From assembly GCF_042687825.1 (NCBI RefSeq), contig NZ_JBHUQE010000015.1, positions 14,598 to 78,597 on the forward strand: a stretch of DNA of 64,000 nt, in the 5' to 3' direction. The first letter of the stretch is position 1. Each line of letters starts with the position of its first letter. The position numbers and the translations under genes are program-made. Shown here piece by piece: positions 27,047-36,600 of this stretch. Source of the stretch: Sedimentitalea sp042687825 (lineage in GTDB: Bacteria > Pseudomonadota > Alphaproteobacteria > Rhodobacterales > Rhodobacteraceae). Under the pieces are notes generated by a model. The model searched no databases. It saw nothing but the letters and a program-made list of their open reading frames with translations, and was not told where the DNA came from.

Positions 27047-28444
27047 TCAGCCTTTCAGACGCTCCGGCAGCGCGTTGGCCCAGGCGCTGATCGTGCCGGC
27101 CCCCAGACAGACGACCATGTCTCCGGGACCGGTCTGTTCGCGCACAAGACGTTCGAGATCTTCCTCGCGATGCAGGGCGCGCGCATGGCGGTGGCCGTGG
27201 CGGATCAGCCCGGCGACCAGATCGTCGCGGCTGGCGCCCGCAATCGGCTCTTCGCCGGCGGCGAACACCTCGGCGATGGCGACCACGTCGGCATCGTTGA
27301 AACAGGCGCAGAAATCGTCGAACAGCCCGTGCAGGCGGCTGTAGCGATGCGGCTGGTGCACCGCGATCACCCGGCCCTCGGTGGCCTGGCGCGCGGCTTT
27401 CAGCACCGCGGCGATTTCCACCGGATGGTGGCCGTAATCGTCGATGATCGTGACGCCGTTGGCTTCACCCACCTTGGTAAAGCGGCGGTTGACACCGCCG
27501 AACCGGGCCAGCGCGTCGCGGATCTCGTCGGTCTTCATGCCCAGATGACGGGCCACGGCGACAGCGGACAGGGCGTTGCTGACATTGTGATCGCCGGGCA
27601 TCGGCAGGGTGCAACCGGTGATCACCTTTTCCTCGGCCTGCAGCTGGATATCGAAATGCGCGACACCCGCCTTGTAGGTCAGGTTGATCGCGCGCACATC
27701 GGCCTGGGCGTTGAACCCATAGGTCACCACCCGGCGGTCGCTGATGCGCCCCACCAACGCCTGAACCTCGGGGTGATCCGTGCAGCAGACCGCCAGCCCG
27801 TAAAAGGGGATATTGCTGACGAATTCGTAGAACCCGTCGCGCAGCCGGTCAAAATCGCCCCAATGTTCCATGTGTTCCGGGTCGATATTGGTGACGATGG
27901 CGATGGTGGCGGGCAGCCGGTTGAAGGTGCCGTCGCTTTCATCCGCCTCGACCACCATCCATTCGCCCTGCCCCATGCGGGCATTGCTGCCATAGGCATG
28001 GATGATGCCGCCATTGACCACCGTCGGGTCGAAATGACCGGCAACCATCAGTTCGGCCATCATCGTGGTGGTGGTGGTCTTGCCATGGGTGCCGGCGACC
28101 GCGATGTTGGATTTCAGCCGCATCAGTTCGGCCAGCATTTCGGCCCGGCGCACCACCGGCAAGCCGCGCTGGCGCGCCTCGTCCAGTTCCGGGTTGCCCG
28201 GTTTGATCGCCGACGAAATCACCACCACCTCGGCGGTGCCCAGATTTTCGGCGCGCTGGCCGACCTGAATCGTGGCGCCCAACTTTTCCAGGCGCGCGGT
28301 GATCTTGCTGGCTTTCAGGTCCGACCCCTGGATCGTGTACCCGAGATTCAGCAGGACCTCGGCGATACCGGACATGCCAATACCGCCGATGCCGACGAAA
28401 TGGATCGGCCCGACATCCATAGGGAGTTTGGTAGCTGCGTTCAT
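27047..28444 (-). CDS. murC: UDP-N-acetylmuramate-L-alanine ligase MurC
   Basis: 465 residues. Adds L-Ala to UDP-MurNAc. HFVGIGGIGMSGIAEVL is the Rossmann N-terminus, AGTHGKTTTT (117-126) the ATP loop, and IIDDYGHHPVEIAAVL the C-terminal domain motif. ATG 28444 follows GGAAG; an upstream in-frame ATG at 28462 lacks a ribosome site. It is 24 bp after murG. Confidence 0.97.
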   Translation of the reverse strand: MNAATKLPMDVGPIHFVGIGGIGMSGIAEVLLNLGYTIQGSDLKASKITARLEKLGATIQVGQRAENLGTAEVVVISSAIKPGNPELDEARQRGLPVVRRAEMLAELMRLKSNIAVAGTHGKTTTTTMMAELMVAGHFDPTVVNGGIIHAYGSNARMGQGEWMVVEADESDGTFNRLPATIAIVTNIDPEHMEHWGDFDRLRDGFYEFVSNIPFYGLAVCCTDHPEVQALVGRISDRRVVTYGFNAQADVRAINLTYKAGVAHFDIQLQAEEKVITGCTLPMPGDHNVSNALSAVAVARHLGMKTDEIRDALARFGGVNRRFTKVGEANGVTIIDDYGHHPVEIAAVLKAARQATEGRVIAVHQPHRYSRLHGLFDDFCACFNDADVVAIAEVFAAGEEPIAGASRDDLVAGLIRHGHRHARALHREEDLERLVREQTGPGDMVVCLGAGTISAWANALPERLKG

Positions 28445-28468
28445 GACAGGGCTTCCATCCATCGCGGT

Positions 28469-29563
28469 TCAACCGTTCCTATTCGCCAATTCCGTGACAA
28501 GTGCAACCAGACGCTCTGTCGCGTCGGGCGCGCCGGCCCCCATCGCCGCCCGGCTCATGTGCTGCGCCGCCTGGGGATTGCTCAGAATCGCGGACATCTG
28601 TGCGCTCAGGCTGGCGACGTCCAGGGCGCGCTCGGGTATCAGAATGGCGGCGCCGGCCTCGACCAGGCCGCGGGCGTTGGCGGTCTGATGGTCGCCGGCG
28701 GCGGCGGCATAGGGGATCAGGATCGCCGGCCGCCCGATCACCGTTAGATCGGCGATGCTTGAGGCGCCGGCACGGCTGATCACCAGCTGCGCCTCGCTCA
28801 TCCGGCGGGGCACGTCGTGAAAGAACGGTTCGACCTCGGCCTTGATGCCCTGGGCGGCATAGCGGGCGGTGACCCGGTCGATATCCTCGGGGCGGGCCTG
28901 ATGCGCGATGCGCAGATGACGGCGGATGTCATCGGGCAACGCCGCGGCGGCGTCAGGCACCACGTCCGACAGGATACGCGCACCCTGGCTGCCGCCCATG
29001 ACCAGCACCGACATCGGATAGTCGCCGGGCGGAATATAGGAGGCCCCGGCGCGATCCAGCACCGCGCTGCGCACCGGGTTGCCCACATGCAGCCCCTGCG
29101 CGCCTTCGGGCAACCGGGTCGGCCAGACGCCGCAGGCGACACAGGCCACGCGCGTGGCGAACAGCTGGTTGACCCGGCCCAGCACACCGTTCTGCTCGTG
29201 GATCAGGCGCGGCAATTTCAGCAGCACCGCCGCCGACAGGGCAGGAATCGACGGATAGCCGCCAAAACCCACCACCACATCGGGGCGGTCGCGCCGCATC
29301 CGCCGTGCCGCGTCCAGCACGCCCAGCGCGATGCGCGGCGCCACCATCGCCTTGGCGACCAGGCCGCCGCGCGCAAAGGTGGCGCTGGAAACCTGGTTGA
29401 TCTCGGTGGAATGGGGAAAGCCGCCGGTATAGCGCGCACCGCGCGCATCGGTCGACAACTGCACCCGCCAGCCGCGGTTCAGCATCGCCTCGGCCAGCGC
29501 CTGGGCGGGGAACATGTGCCCGCCGGTCCCCCCGGCGGCGATCAGCAACAGGGGCGTGGTCAT
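28469..29563 (-). CDS. murG: undecaprenyldiphospho-muramoylpentapeptide GlcNAc transferase MurG
   Basis: 364-residue GT-B enzyme on the inner face of the membrane that converts lipid I to lipid II. AAGGTGGHMFPAQALAE is the first G-loop (11-16), VVVGFGGYPSIPAL the second and VMGGSQGARILSDVVP the third. Its ATG overlaps the ftsW stop in an ATGA at 29560-29563, so the two are translationally coupled. Confidence 0.97.
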   Translation of the reverse strand: MTTPLLLIAAGGTGGHMFPAQALAEAMLNRGWRVQLSTDARGARYTGGFPHSTEINQVSSATFARGGLVAKAMVAPRIALGVLDAARRMRRDRPDVVVGFGGYPSIPALSAAVLLKLPRLIHEQNGVLGRVNQLFATRVACVACGVWPTRLPEGAQGLHVGNPVRSAVLDRAGASYIPPGDYPMSVLVMGGSQGARILSDVVPDAAAALPDDIRRHLRIAHQARPEDIDRVTARYAAQGIKAEVEPFFHDVPRRMSEAQLVISRAGASSIADLTVIGRPAILIPYAAAAGDHQTANARGLVEAGAAILIPERALDVASLSAQMSAILSNPQAAQHMSRAAMGAGAPDATERLVALVTELANRNG

Positions 29564-30726
29564 CTGCCGCCCCCGCGCAGCAGATCGGCGATCTCGCCCT
29601 GCGGGCGGCTGCGGGTAAAGGCCAGCAGCATGCCCACGGCGATGCCGCCGGCGATCAGCGACGAGCCGCCATAGCTGACAAAGGGCAGCGTCATGCCCTT
29701 GGCCGGCAACAGCCGCACGGCGACGCCCATGTTGATCATCGCCTGCACGCCAAAGACGCAGGCCAGACCGGTGCCCGCCAGACGGATGAACGGATCGCGC
29801 TCGCGCATCAGCCGGAACAGCGAGCGCAGAACGATCAGCGCATAGAGCGCGATGATGATCAGCACCAGGACCAGTCCGTATTCCTCGGCCGCGACGGCGA
29901 CGATGAAATCGGTATGGGCATCGGGCAGCGACCATTTTACCTGCCCCTCGCCGACGCCGACACCGAACAGACCGCCCTCGCGGATGGCGTTGGTCGCGTA
30001 CCCCAGCTGGGTGGTCGGATCGACATCGGGGTTAAGAAAGCCATCGATGCGGCGGGCGAAATGCTCGGAACTGGAATAGGCCAGCGTGCCGCCCAGCACC
30101 ACCAGAACCGCCATGCCGACCAGCAGCAGCATGGGCGCGCCGGCGACGAAATACATGACGCCCCAGCCAAACAGGATCAGACAGGCCTGGCCGAAATCCG
30201 GTTGCAGCACCAGCATCATCACGATCGCCAGGCACAGGGCAAAGGACCAGGCGGTACCCGGCGGCCCGTTGATCTGCTGGCTGGCGGCCAGCATCCAGGC
30301 CGCAGCGACGATGAATCCGGGCTTCAGGAATTCCGAGGGCTGCACGCTGGCAAAGCCCAGCGAGTACCAGCGCACCGCGCCCTTGCCGAAATCGGTGCCC
30401 AGAACCGGCAGCAGCGCCAAAGCGACAAAGGCACCGAGAAACCCGATCACTGCCAGCCGCCGCACCAGCGTCGGCGACATCATCGAGGTCAGCAGCATTG
30501 CGATCAGCGCGGCGCCGCCGAAAATTGCCTGCCGGGTGACATAGTGGAATGGCTCGAACCCGTTGCGCGCCGCCAGCGGCGGCGACGCGGCCAGCCCCAG
30601 CAGCAAACCGACCACGAACAGCATCAACACGCAGCCCATCGACCACTTGTCCAATGTCCGCCACCATTTTGGAAGGATGGGTTCGCCGCCCCGTTCGGGG
30701 ACCGCGCCATAGACCATTTCTGTCAT
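29560..30726 (-). CDS. ftsW: septal peptidoglycan polymerase FtsW
   Basis: 388-residue SEDS protein with about ten transmembrane helices. GKGAVRWYSLGFASVQPSEFLKPGFI holds the conserved catalytic-region Asp/Arg/Glu sequence, and PFVSYGGSSLIA is the C-terminal signature. It polymerises lipid II with FtsI. It is the first gene of the ftsW-murG-murC run and has a 190-bp divergent spacer before it, so an internal promoter is likely here. Confidence 0.97.
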   Translation of the reverse strand: MTEMVYGAVPERGGEPILPKWWRTLDKWSMGCVLMLFVVGLLLGLAASPPLAARNGFEPFHYVTRQAIFGGAALIAMLLTSMMSPTLVRRLAVIGFLGAFVALALLPVLGTDFGKGAVRWYSLGFASVQPSEFLKPGFIVAAAWMLAASQQINGPPGTAWSFALCLAIVMMLVLQPDFGQACLILFGWGVMYFVAGAPMLLLVGMAVLVVLGGTLAYSSSEHFARRIDGFLNPDVDPTTQLGYATNAIREGGLFGVGVGEGQVKWSLPDAHTDFIVAVAAEEYGLVLVLIIIALYALIVLRSLFRLMRERDPFIRLAGTGLACVFGVQAMINMGVAVRLLPAKGMTLPFVSYGGSSLIAGGIAVGMLLAFTRSRPQGEIADLLRGGGR

Positions 30727-30915
30727 GGTTTACCGCCGTTTCTGCCTCTGCCCGCCCCTTTTCGGGGTCTGTGATCAAAAGGCTACAACAAAACACTGGG
30801 TCAGGCCAGAGCCTTCGGCGGGCAACGGCACCGAATCGCCACAGCGTCGTGGTCGTGGCGCCGCGACAAGCGCTGGCGCTTTGCATTGCCTGTCCACGGG
30901 GCGTAAAGCGCCCAC

Positions 30916-32136
30916 ATGAATTGCGAGACCAGCACATTTGAAACCGTCATTCTGGGGGCCGGCGCCGCCGGGCTGATGTGTGGTGCCCATGCCGGGCCGG
31001 ACGTGCTGGTGATCGATCATGCCCGCGCGCCGGGGGAAAAGATTCGCATTTCGGGCGGCGGGCGCTGCAATTTCACCAACCTGCACGCGGGCCCCGGGAA
31101 TTTCCTGTCCGGGAACCCGCATTTTGCCAAATCAGCCCTGGCCCGGTACACGCAATGGGATTTCATAGACCTGGTGGACCGGCACGGCATCACCTGGCAC
31201 GAGAAAACCCTGGGCCAGCTGTTTTGCGACGGCTCGGCCAAGCAGATCGTCGCCATGTTGCTGGCCGAACTTGACCGCGCCCGAGCCCGGTTGTGGCTGC
31301 GGACCGAGCTGCGCAATCTAAGCCGGAGCGACGGCGGCTTTGCGCTGGACCTTGACCGCGAAGGGGCGCGCGTTTCGGTGCGGTGCCGCAATCTGGTGCT
31401 GGCCAGCGGCGGCAAGTCGATCCCGGCCATGGGCGCCACCGGTCTGGCCTATGACATTGCCCGCCAATTCGGGCTGGCACTGACCGAGACCCGCCCGGCG
31501 CTGGTGCCGCTGACATTTCCGCATGGCCGGTTTGCCGCCCTGTCCGGCGTGTCGCTGCCGGTGCGGCTGACCAACCGGCGCGCCAGCTTTGACGAGGCGC
31601 TGCTGTTCACCCATCGCGGCCTGTCGGGCCCCGCAGTTCTGCAAGTGTCGTCCTACTGGCGCGAAGGCGAAGAGATCACCATCGACCTGATCCCGGATCT
31701 GCCGCTGGGCGATCTGCTGCGCGCCCAGCGGCAGCGCGGCGGCCGCCGGGCACTGACCACCGAACTGGCGCGGCACCTGCCGGTGCGGCTGGTCGAGATG
31801 CTGAAGGACGAACTGGCGCTGTCGGGCAATCTGGCCGACCAGTCCGACCGTGCCCTGACGGCGCTGTGCCAGTCCTTGCGCGACTGGCGGCTGACCCCGT
31901 CGGGCAGCGAAGGGTACCGCACCGCCGAGGTGACGCTGGGCGGCATCGACACCGCCGCTCTGTCCTCGAAAACCATGCAGGCAACAGCGGTGCCGGGACT
32001 GTATGCGATTGGCGAGGCGGTCGACGTCACCGGCTGGCTGGGCGGCTATAATTTCCAATGGGCCTGGTCCTCGGGGCATGCCGCGGGCACCGCGATCGCG
32101 GCGGCGCAGACGAAAACCCGGGTGCCGGCCGGTTAA
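30916..32136 (+). CDS. HI0933/BaiN-type FAD-dependent oxidoreductase
   Basis: 406 residues. The Rossmann loop VILGAGAAGLMCG (11-23) binds FAD, GEKIRISGGGRCNFTN is the family signature, and the C-terminal YNFQWAWSSGHAAG completes the FAD site. The family is annotated as NAD(P)/FAD oxidoreductase, YhiN or aminoacetone oxidase; some members reduce bile-acid double bonds, but the role here is unknown. It lies on the plus strand in the middle of the minus-strand dcw cluster. Its TAA and the murD TAA share the palindrome TTAA at 32133-32136. Confidence 0.92.
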   Translation: MNCETSTFETVILGAGAAGLMCGAHAGPDVLVIDHARAPGEKIRISGGGRCNFTNLHAGPGNFLSGNPHFAKSALARYTQWDFIDLVDRHGITWHEKTLGQLFCDGSAKQIVAMLLAELDRARARLWLRTELRNLSRSDGGFALDLDREGARVSVRCRNLVLASGGKSIPAMGATGLAYDIARQFGLALTETRPALVPLTFPHGRFAALSGVSLPVRLTNRRASFDEALLFTHRGLSGPAVLQVSSYWREGEEITIDLIPDLPLGDLLRAQRQRGGRRALTTELARHLPVRLVEMLKDELALSGNLADQSDRALTALCQSLRDWRLTPSGSEGYRTAEVTLGGIDTAALSSKTMQATAVPGLYAIGEAVDVTGWLGGYNFQWAWSSGHAAGTAIAAAQTKTRVPAG

Positions 32137-33533
32137 CCGGCCAGATGGCTGCGCACCAGTGCCGTGAAATCGTCGCCACGCTGCTCGAAATTGTCATATT
32201 GATCGAAGCTGGCCGCCGCCGGGGCCAGCAGCACGGTGTCGCCCGGTTCCGCCTCGGCCATCGCCCGCGCCACGGCCTGTTCCATCGTGGTACAGATCTC
32301 GGCATCGACTTTGAGCTGCAGCGCGAAACCGGCGGCCTCGCGCCCGATCACATAGGCCTTGGCGACGGCGCCGGTGGCCGCGGCCAATCCGGTCAGCCCG
32401 CCCTCTTTTTGCAGCCCGCCACAGATCCAGCGGATGCGCGAAAAGGCGCTCAGCGCCTTGGCGGCGCTGTCCACATTGGTCGCCTTGCTGTCATTGACAT
32501 AGACCACGCCCGCCGCCTCGGCGACGATCTGGCTGCGATGCGGCAGGCCGGGATAGTCCTGCAGCGCGGCTTCGATCCGGCGCGGCGCCAGCCCCAGCGC
32601 CCGGCAGGCGGCATAGGCGGCGCAGGCGTTCTGATGGTTGTGGGCGCCGGGCAGTCCGCGCACCGGGCGCAGGTCGATCGACGCCGCTTGCCGGCCCTTG
32701 CGGTATTCCGACAGGAACCCCTTGCGGGCAAAAACCTGCCAGCCGGGTCCCACCAGTTTTTGCGTCACCGAGACCCGGATCACCCGGTCATCCGCCACGC
32801 CTTCGGACATCTGCCCGGCCAGGAACAGACCTTCGGCCTCGTCCACGCCGATCACGGCCCGGTCCGGTCCGCCCTCGGAAAACAGCCGCCGCTTGGCGGC
32901 GAAATAGCCGCCCAGACCGCCATGCCGGTCCAGATGGTCGGGCGACAGGTTGGTAAAGACCGCGATATCCGGCGTCAGGGCGCGCGCCAGATCGGTCTGA
33001 TAACTGCTGAGTTCCAGCACGATCACCTCGCCATCCCTGGCCGGGTCGATATCCAGGACCCCGCGCCCGATATTGCCGGCCAGCTGCGCCGGGCGCCCGG
33101 CGGCGGTCAGAATGTGATGGATCAGCGCCGCCGTTGTGGATTTGCCGTTTGATCCCGTCACCGCGACAATGCGCGGCGCGGTCTCGAACCGGTCCCAGGC
33201 CCGGGTCGCGAAGGACCGGAAGAACAGCCCGATATCATTGTCCACCGGCACCCCGGCCCGCAATGCCGCCGCCACCACCGGGTTCGGTTCGGGGTAGAGA
33301 TGCGGTATGCCGGGCGACACGATCAGCGCCGCCACCCCATCAAAGGCGCCGTGCGCATGCAGATCGCGGCAGACAAAGCCCTCGGCCTCGGCGGCGGCGC
33401 GGGCATTGGCGTTGTCGTCCCAGCACAGCGCCTCGGCCCCGCCGGCCCGCAAAGCCCGCGCCGCCGACAGGCCGGACCGGCCCAGCCCCAGCACGGCCAC
33501 CCGCGCGCCCTCAAATCCGGTTACCGGGATCAT
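32133..33533 (-). CDS. murD: UDP-N-acetylmuramoylalanine-D-glutamate ligase MurD
   Basis: 466 residues. Adds D-Glu to UDP-MurNAc-Ala. VAVLGLGRSGLSAARAL is the N-terminal Rossmann loop, GSNGKST (127-133) the ATP loop, and VYVNDSKATNVDSAAKAL the C-terminal signature. ATG 33533 has a near-perfect AAAGGAGG eight bases upstream. Because of the TPR gene it is separated from mraY by about 2 kb. Confidence 0.97.
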   Translation of the reverse strand: MIPVTGFEGARVAVLGLGRSGLSAARALRAGGAEALCWDDNANARAAAEAEGFVCRDLHAHGAFDGVAALIVSPGIPHLYPEPNPVVAAALRAGVPVDNDIGLFFRSFATRAWDRFETAPRIVAVTGSNGKSTTAALIHHILTAAGRPAQLAGNIGRGVLDIDPARDGEVIVLELSSYQTDLARALTPDIAVFTNLSPDHLDRHGGLGGYFAAKRRLFSEGGPDRAVIGVDEAEGLFLAGQMSEGVADDRVIRVSVTQKLVGPGWQVFARKGFLSEYRKGRQAASIDLRPVRGLPGAHNHQNACAAYAACRALGLAPRRIEAALQDYPGLPHRSQIVAEAAGVVYVNDSKATNVDSAAKALSAFSRIRWICGGLQKEGGLTGLAAATGAVAKAYVIGREAAGFALQLKVDAEICTTMEQAVARAMAEAEPGDTVLLAPAAASFDQYDNFEQRGDDFTALVRSHLAG

Positions 33534-33606
33534 CTGCGCCGCCTCCTTTTGCCTGCGCCAAACCGCCGGCACCCTGCCCCAGTGCGACCGGGAATTGCAA
33601 GCCCGC

Positions 33607-35394
33607 TCAGGGCGCGCCGCGTGCGTGCAGATCCCGCAGATTGCCGCGCACGAGCCGCGTGTTGGGATGCTCAGGCCCCAGCGCTGCCTCCAGCACCGCC
33701 AACGCCTGGCGAAAATGCGTCTCGGCCTCGGCGCCCCGGCCGGTATCCCGCAACAATCCGGCGAGGTTGTTGAGCAGAAAGGCATAGTTGGGATGCTCCG
33801 GCCCCAGCGCCGTACGGGTAATGCCCAGCGCCTGCCGATACAGCGGTTCGGCCGCGTCCGTCTGACCGTCGGCCTCCAGCAGCGAGGCCAGGTTGTTCAG
33901 AGCCGCCGCCACGTCGGGATGCCCGCCGCCCAGCGTGCGGCGCTGAATATCCAGCGCCTCGCGAAACAGCGGCTCGGCCTCGTGCAGCCGGTCGGTGGCG
34001 CGATAAAGCCCCGCCAGATTGTTCAGATGCGTGGCATATTGCGGATGCTCCGTGCCGATCGTGTCGCGGTCGATCTGCAGCGCCTGCAGGTACAGCGCCT
34101 CTGCCTCGTCAAAGCTGTTCCTGACCTCCAGCAAACCGGCCAGGTTGTTCAGATGGGCGGCATAGTCGGGATGCGCGTCGCCGATGGTCGCCCGGTCGAT
34201 CTCGAGCGCCTTGCGAAACAGCACTTCGGATTCAAAAGCCCGCCCGGTCGTGCGCAGCAGCGAGGCCAGATTGCTCAGATGCGCCGCGTGCAATGCGCTG
34301 TCCTCGACGTTTCTGGCGCGATCGATTTCCAGCACCCGGCGATACGCCTTGACCGCCTCGTCATAGCGGCCGACCTGCTGCAACAGCGTCGCCAGGTTGT
34401 TCAGGTGGATCGCATGGTCCTGGCTGATCTCGCCGACGGTACGGCGGTCGATCGCCAGCGCCTTGCGATACAGGCTTTCCGCTTCGGCATATTTGCCGAT
34501 TGTGTCCAGGTTCGTCGCCAGATTGTTCAGCGCCGTGGCGGTTTTGGCATGATCCTCGCCAAAGTCGCGCCGCGCCACGTCGACCAGACGCCGGTCGTTC
34601 TCGATCGCGCGGGCGTATTGCCCGTCCAGACGCAGAAACTGACCGGCCGACAACAGCGTGTCATAGGTTGGATTTAATTGCGCCGCCCGGGTGAAATGCC
34701 GGGCGGCATCGGCCCAGCGTACCTCGCCATCGGCGATCTGCCCACGGGCATAGGCGGCTTCGGCGGCGCGGGTCACGGCGGCCTCTGCGTCCGCCTCGAC
34801 CTGGGCGAACAGCGCATCGGCCTTGGAGGTATCGCCGGCGGCCAGCGCCGCCCGCGCTTCGGCCAGGGTTTCCTCGGGCACCGCGCCCTGCAATTCCTGT
34901 AGTTGCGCTTCCAGCGCGACGATGCGCGCCCGCGCCTCGTCATAGGCTGCCGGCAGATCCGCCAGCCGCCGGCGCACCTCGTCCAGTTCCGCCTGCAACC
35001 GCGCCCGATCCTCGGTCTGGGTCCGCTGCAACTCGGTGGTGATCTGCGTCTTGAGGCGCAACTGGCGCTGCTCGAACTGGGCCAGGGTCATGGTAATCAC
35101 CGGCTCGGGCGGAGCGGTCTTGGCGACCTGAGCCGGATCGGCCATGATCACCTGACTGTTGTCACCCAGGGTGATCTGGGTGCCGCTGCCGGTCTGCACC
35201 GGGCTGTGATCGCCGGTTTGAACCGAGGGCGCCTTGTCCGTGCCCGGCTTTCCGTCCGCCAGTTCAAGACCATACCAACCGGCAACCGCCGCCAGCCCGA
35301 GCAGCACCGCCGGTACAACGACCTTGAGGACAGATAGGATGGCGGTCGCGCCGTCCCGGTTGTTCTGATCGCGCCACCAGTTGAAATGGAACAT
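33607..35394 (-). CDS. membrane-anchored TPR protein inserted between mraY and murD
   Basis: 595 residues. The N-terminus has an aromatic cap (FHFNWWRDQNN) and one transmembrane helix (about 19-41). A Gly/Thr/Ser segment (GDHSPVQTGSGTQITLGDNS) and a Gln/Arg/Glu coiled coil (about 105-175) follow. From about 220 to 590 there are eight or more kinesin-light-chain-like TPRs of 42 residues (LNNLAxLLxxxGRYxEAExLYRxALxIDRxTxGxxHPDYAxH). The repeats should face the periplasm or cytoplasm as a protein-binding scaffold. ATG 35394 was chosen over a TTG at 35430. It is collinear with the dcw genes but not a usual member. Confidence 0.85.
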   Translation of the reverse strand: MFHFNWWRDQNNRDGATAILSVLKVVVPAVLLGLAAVAGWYGLELADGKPGTDKAPSVQTGDHSPVQTGSGTQITLGDNSQVIMADPAQVAKTAPPEPVITMTLAQFEQRQLRLKTQITTELQRTQTEDRARLQAELDEVRRRLADLPAAYDEARARIVALEAQLQELQGAVPEETLAEARAALAAGDTSKADALFAQVEADAEAAVTRAAEAAYARGQIADGEVRWADAARHFTRAAQLNPTYDTLLSAGQFLRLDGQYARAIENDRRLVDVARRDFGEDHAKTATALNNLATNLDTIGKYAEAESLYRKALAIDRRTVGEISQDHAIHLNNLATLLQQVGRYDEAVKAYRRVLEIDRARNVEDSALHAAHLSNLASLLRTTGRAFESEVLFRKALEIDRATIGDAHPDYAAHLNNLAGLLEVRNSFDEAEALYLQALQIDRDTIGTEHPQYATHLNNLAGLYRATDRLHEAEPLFREALDIQRRTLGGGHPDVAAALNNLASLLEADGQTDAAEPLYRQALGITRTALGPEHPNYAFLLNNLAGLLRDTGRGAEAETHFRQALAVLEAALGPEHPNTRLVRGNLRDLHARGAP

Positions 35395-35506
35395 GTGAAT
35401 GCCAATCCGTATGCGCACAGGATGGCACAAGTCGGTCGGGCGTCAAAGTCCGGTTTCCCGCCTCCTGCCCAGACGAATCGTCCAGAGGCGGGGCGTTGCG
35501 GGCGTT

Positions 35507-36589
35507 CTAGCGCACCTTGAGCGTCGCCAGCCCGATCATCGCCAGGATCAGCGAGATGATCCAGAACCGGATGACGATGGTCGGCTCGGCCCAGCCTTTT
35601 TTCTCGTAATGGTGATGGATCGGCGCCATCAGGAACACGCGTTTGCCGGTGGATTTGAAATAGAGCACCTGGATGATCACGCTCAGCGCCTCGACCACGA
35701 ACAGGCCGCCGACGATGGCCAGAACCAGTTCGTGCTTTGTGACGATGGCGATGGCGCCCAGCGCACCGCCCAGAGCCAGCGAACCGGTATCGCCCATGAA
35801 CACCGCCGCCGGCGGCGCGTTGTACCACAAAAAGCCCAGCCCGCCGCCGAACAGCGCGGCGGTAAAGATCAGAATTTCGCCGGCTCCGGGCACGTAATGC
35901 ACGTCGAGATATTCGGTAAAGTCCACCCGTCCGACCGCATAGGCGATGACGCCCAGCGTCGATGCGGCGATCATCACCGGCATGATCGCCAGCCCGTCCA
36001 GCCCGTCGGTCAGGTTGACCGCGTTGGCGGCACCGACGATGACGCAGATCGAAAAGGGGATATAGAAATAACCCAGGTTGATCAGCGTATCCTTGAAGAC
36101 CGGCATCGCCAGCTGTCCCTGCAGCGGCATCGGATGAAAGCGGGCCGCCCAATAGGCCGCGATCGCCGCGATCAGAATGCCCAGTGCCAGCCGCAGCTTG
36201 CCCGGAACGCCGGAGGTGTTCTGGCGGCTGACCTTGGCGTAATCATCAGCAAAGCCGATGATCGCGAAACTGAGCGTTACGAACAGCACCAGCCAGACAA
36301 AGGGGTTGTCCAGACGCGCCCACAGCACCGTGGCGGTCACCAGTGCACCGACGATCAGCAACCCGCCCATGGTGGGGGTGCCGGCCTTGACGAAATGCCC
36401 CTCGGGACCGTCATCGCGGATCGGTTGGCCCTTGCCCTGACGGCGGCGCAGCACCGCGATCAGCGGACGCCCGAAAAGGAACCCGAACAACAGAGCGGTC
36501 ATGAACGCGCCGCCGGCCCGAAAGGATATGTAGCGGAACAGGTTGAAAACGTCCCCCCCATCCGACAATGCAGTCAACCAATAAAGCAT
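35507..36589 (-). CDS. mraY: phospho-N-acetylmuramoyl-pentapeptide transferase MraY
   Basis: 360-residue membrane enzyme with ten helices that makes lipid I. DDGPEGHFVKAGTPTMGG is the N-terminal signature, FADDYAKV the first Asp-Asp pair, NAVNLTDGLDGLA the nucleotide site, and FLMAPIHHHYEKKGW the third conserved loop. It follows murF by 11 bp. Confidence 0.98.
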   Translation of the reverse strand: MLYWLTALSDGGDVFNLFRYISFRAGGAFMTALLFGFLFGRPLIAVLRRRQGKGQPIRDDGPEGHFVKAGTPTMGGLLIVGALVTATVLWARLDNPFVWLVLFVTLSFAIIGFADDYAKVSRQNTSGVPGKLRLALGILIAAIAAYWAARFHPMPLQGQLAMPVFKDTLINLGYFYIPFSICVIVGAANAVNLTDGLDGLAIMPVMIAASTLGVIAYAVGRVDFTEYLDVHYVPGAGEILIFTAALFGGGLGFLWYNAPPAAVFMGDTGSLALGGALGAIAIVTKHELVLAIVGGLFVVEALSVIIQVLYFKSTGKRVFLMAPIHHHYEKKGWAEPTIVIRFWIISLILAMIGLATLKVR

Positions 36590-36600
36590 TTCAGCCGTTC

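Noticed and set aside
26114..28747. 877-codon plus-strand frame opposite the permease and murC
   Set aside because: Antisense shadow, Asp/Gln/His-rich and without a family.
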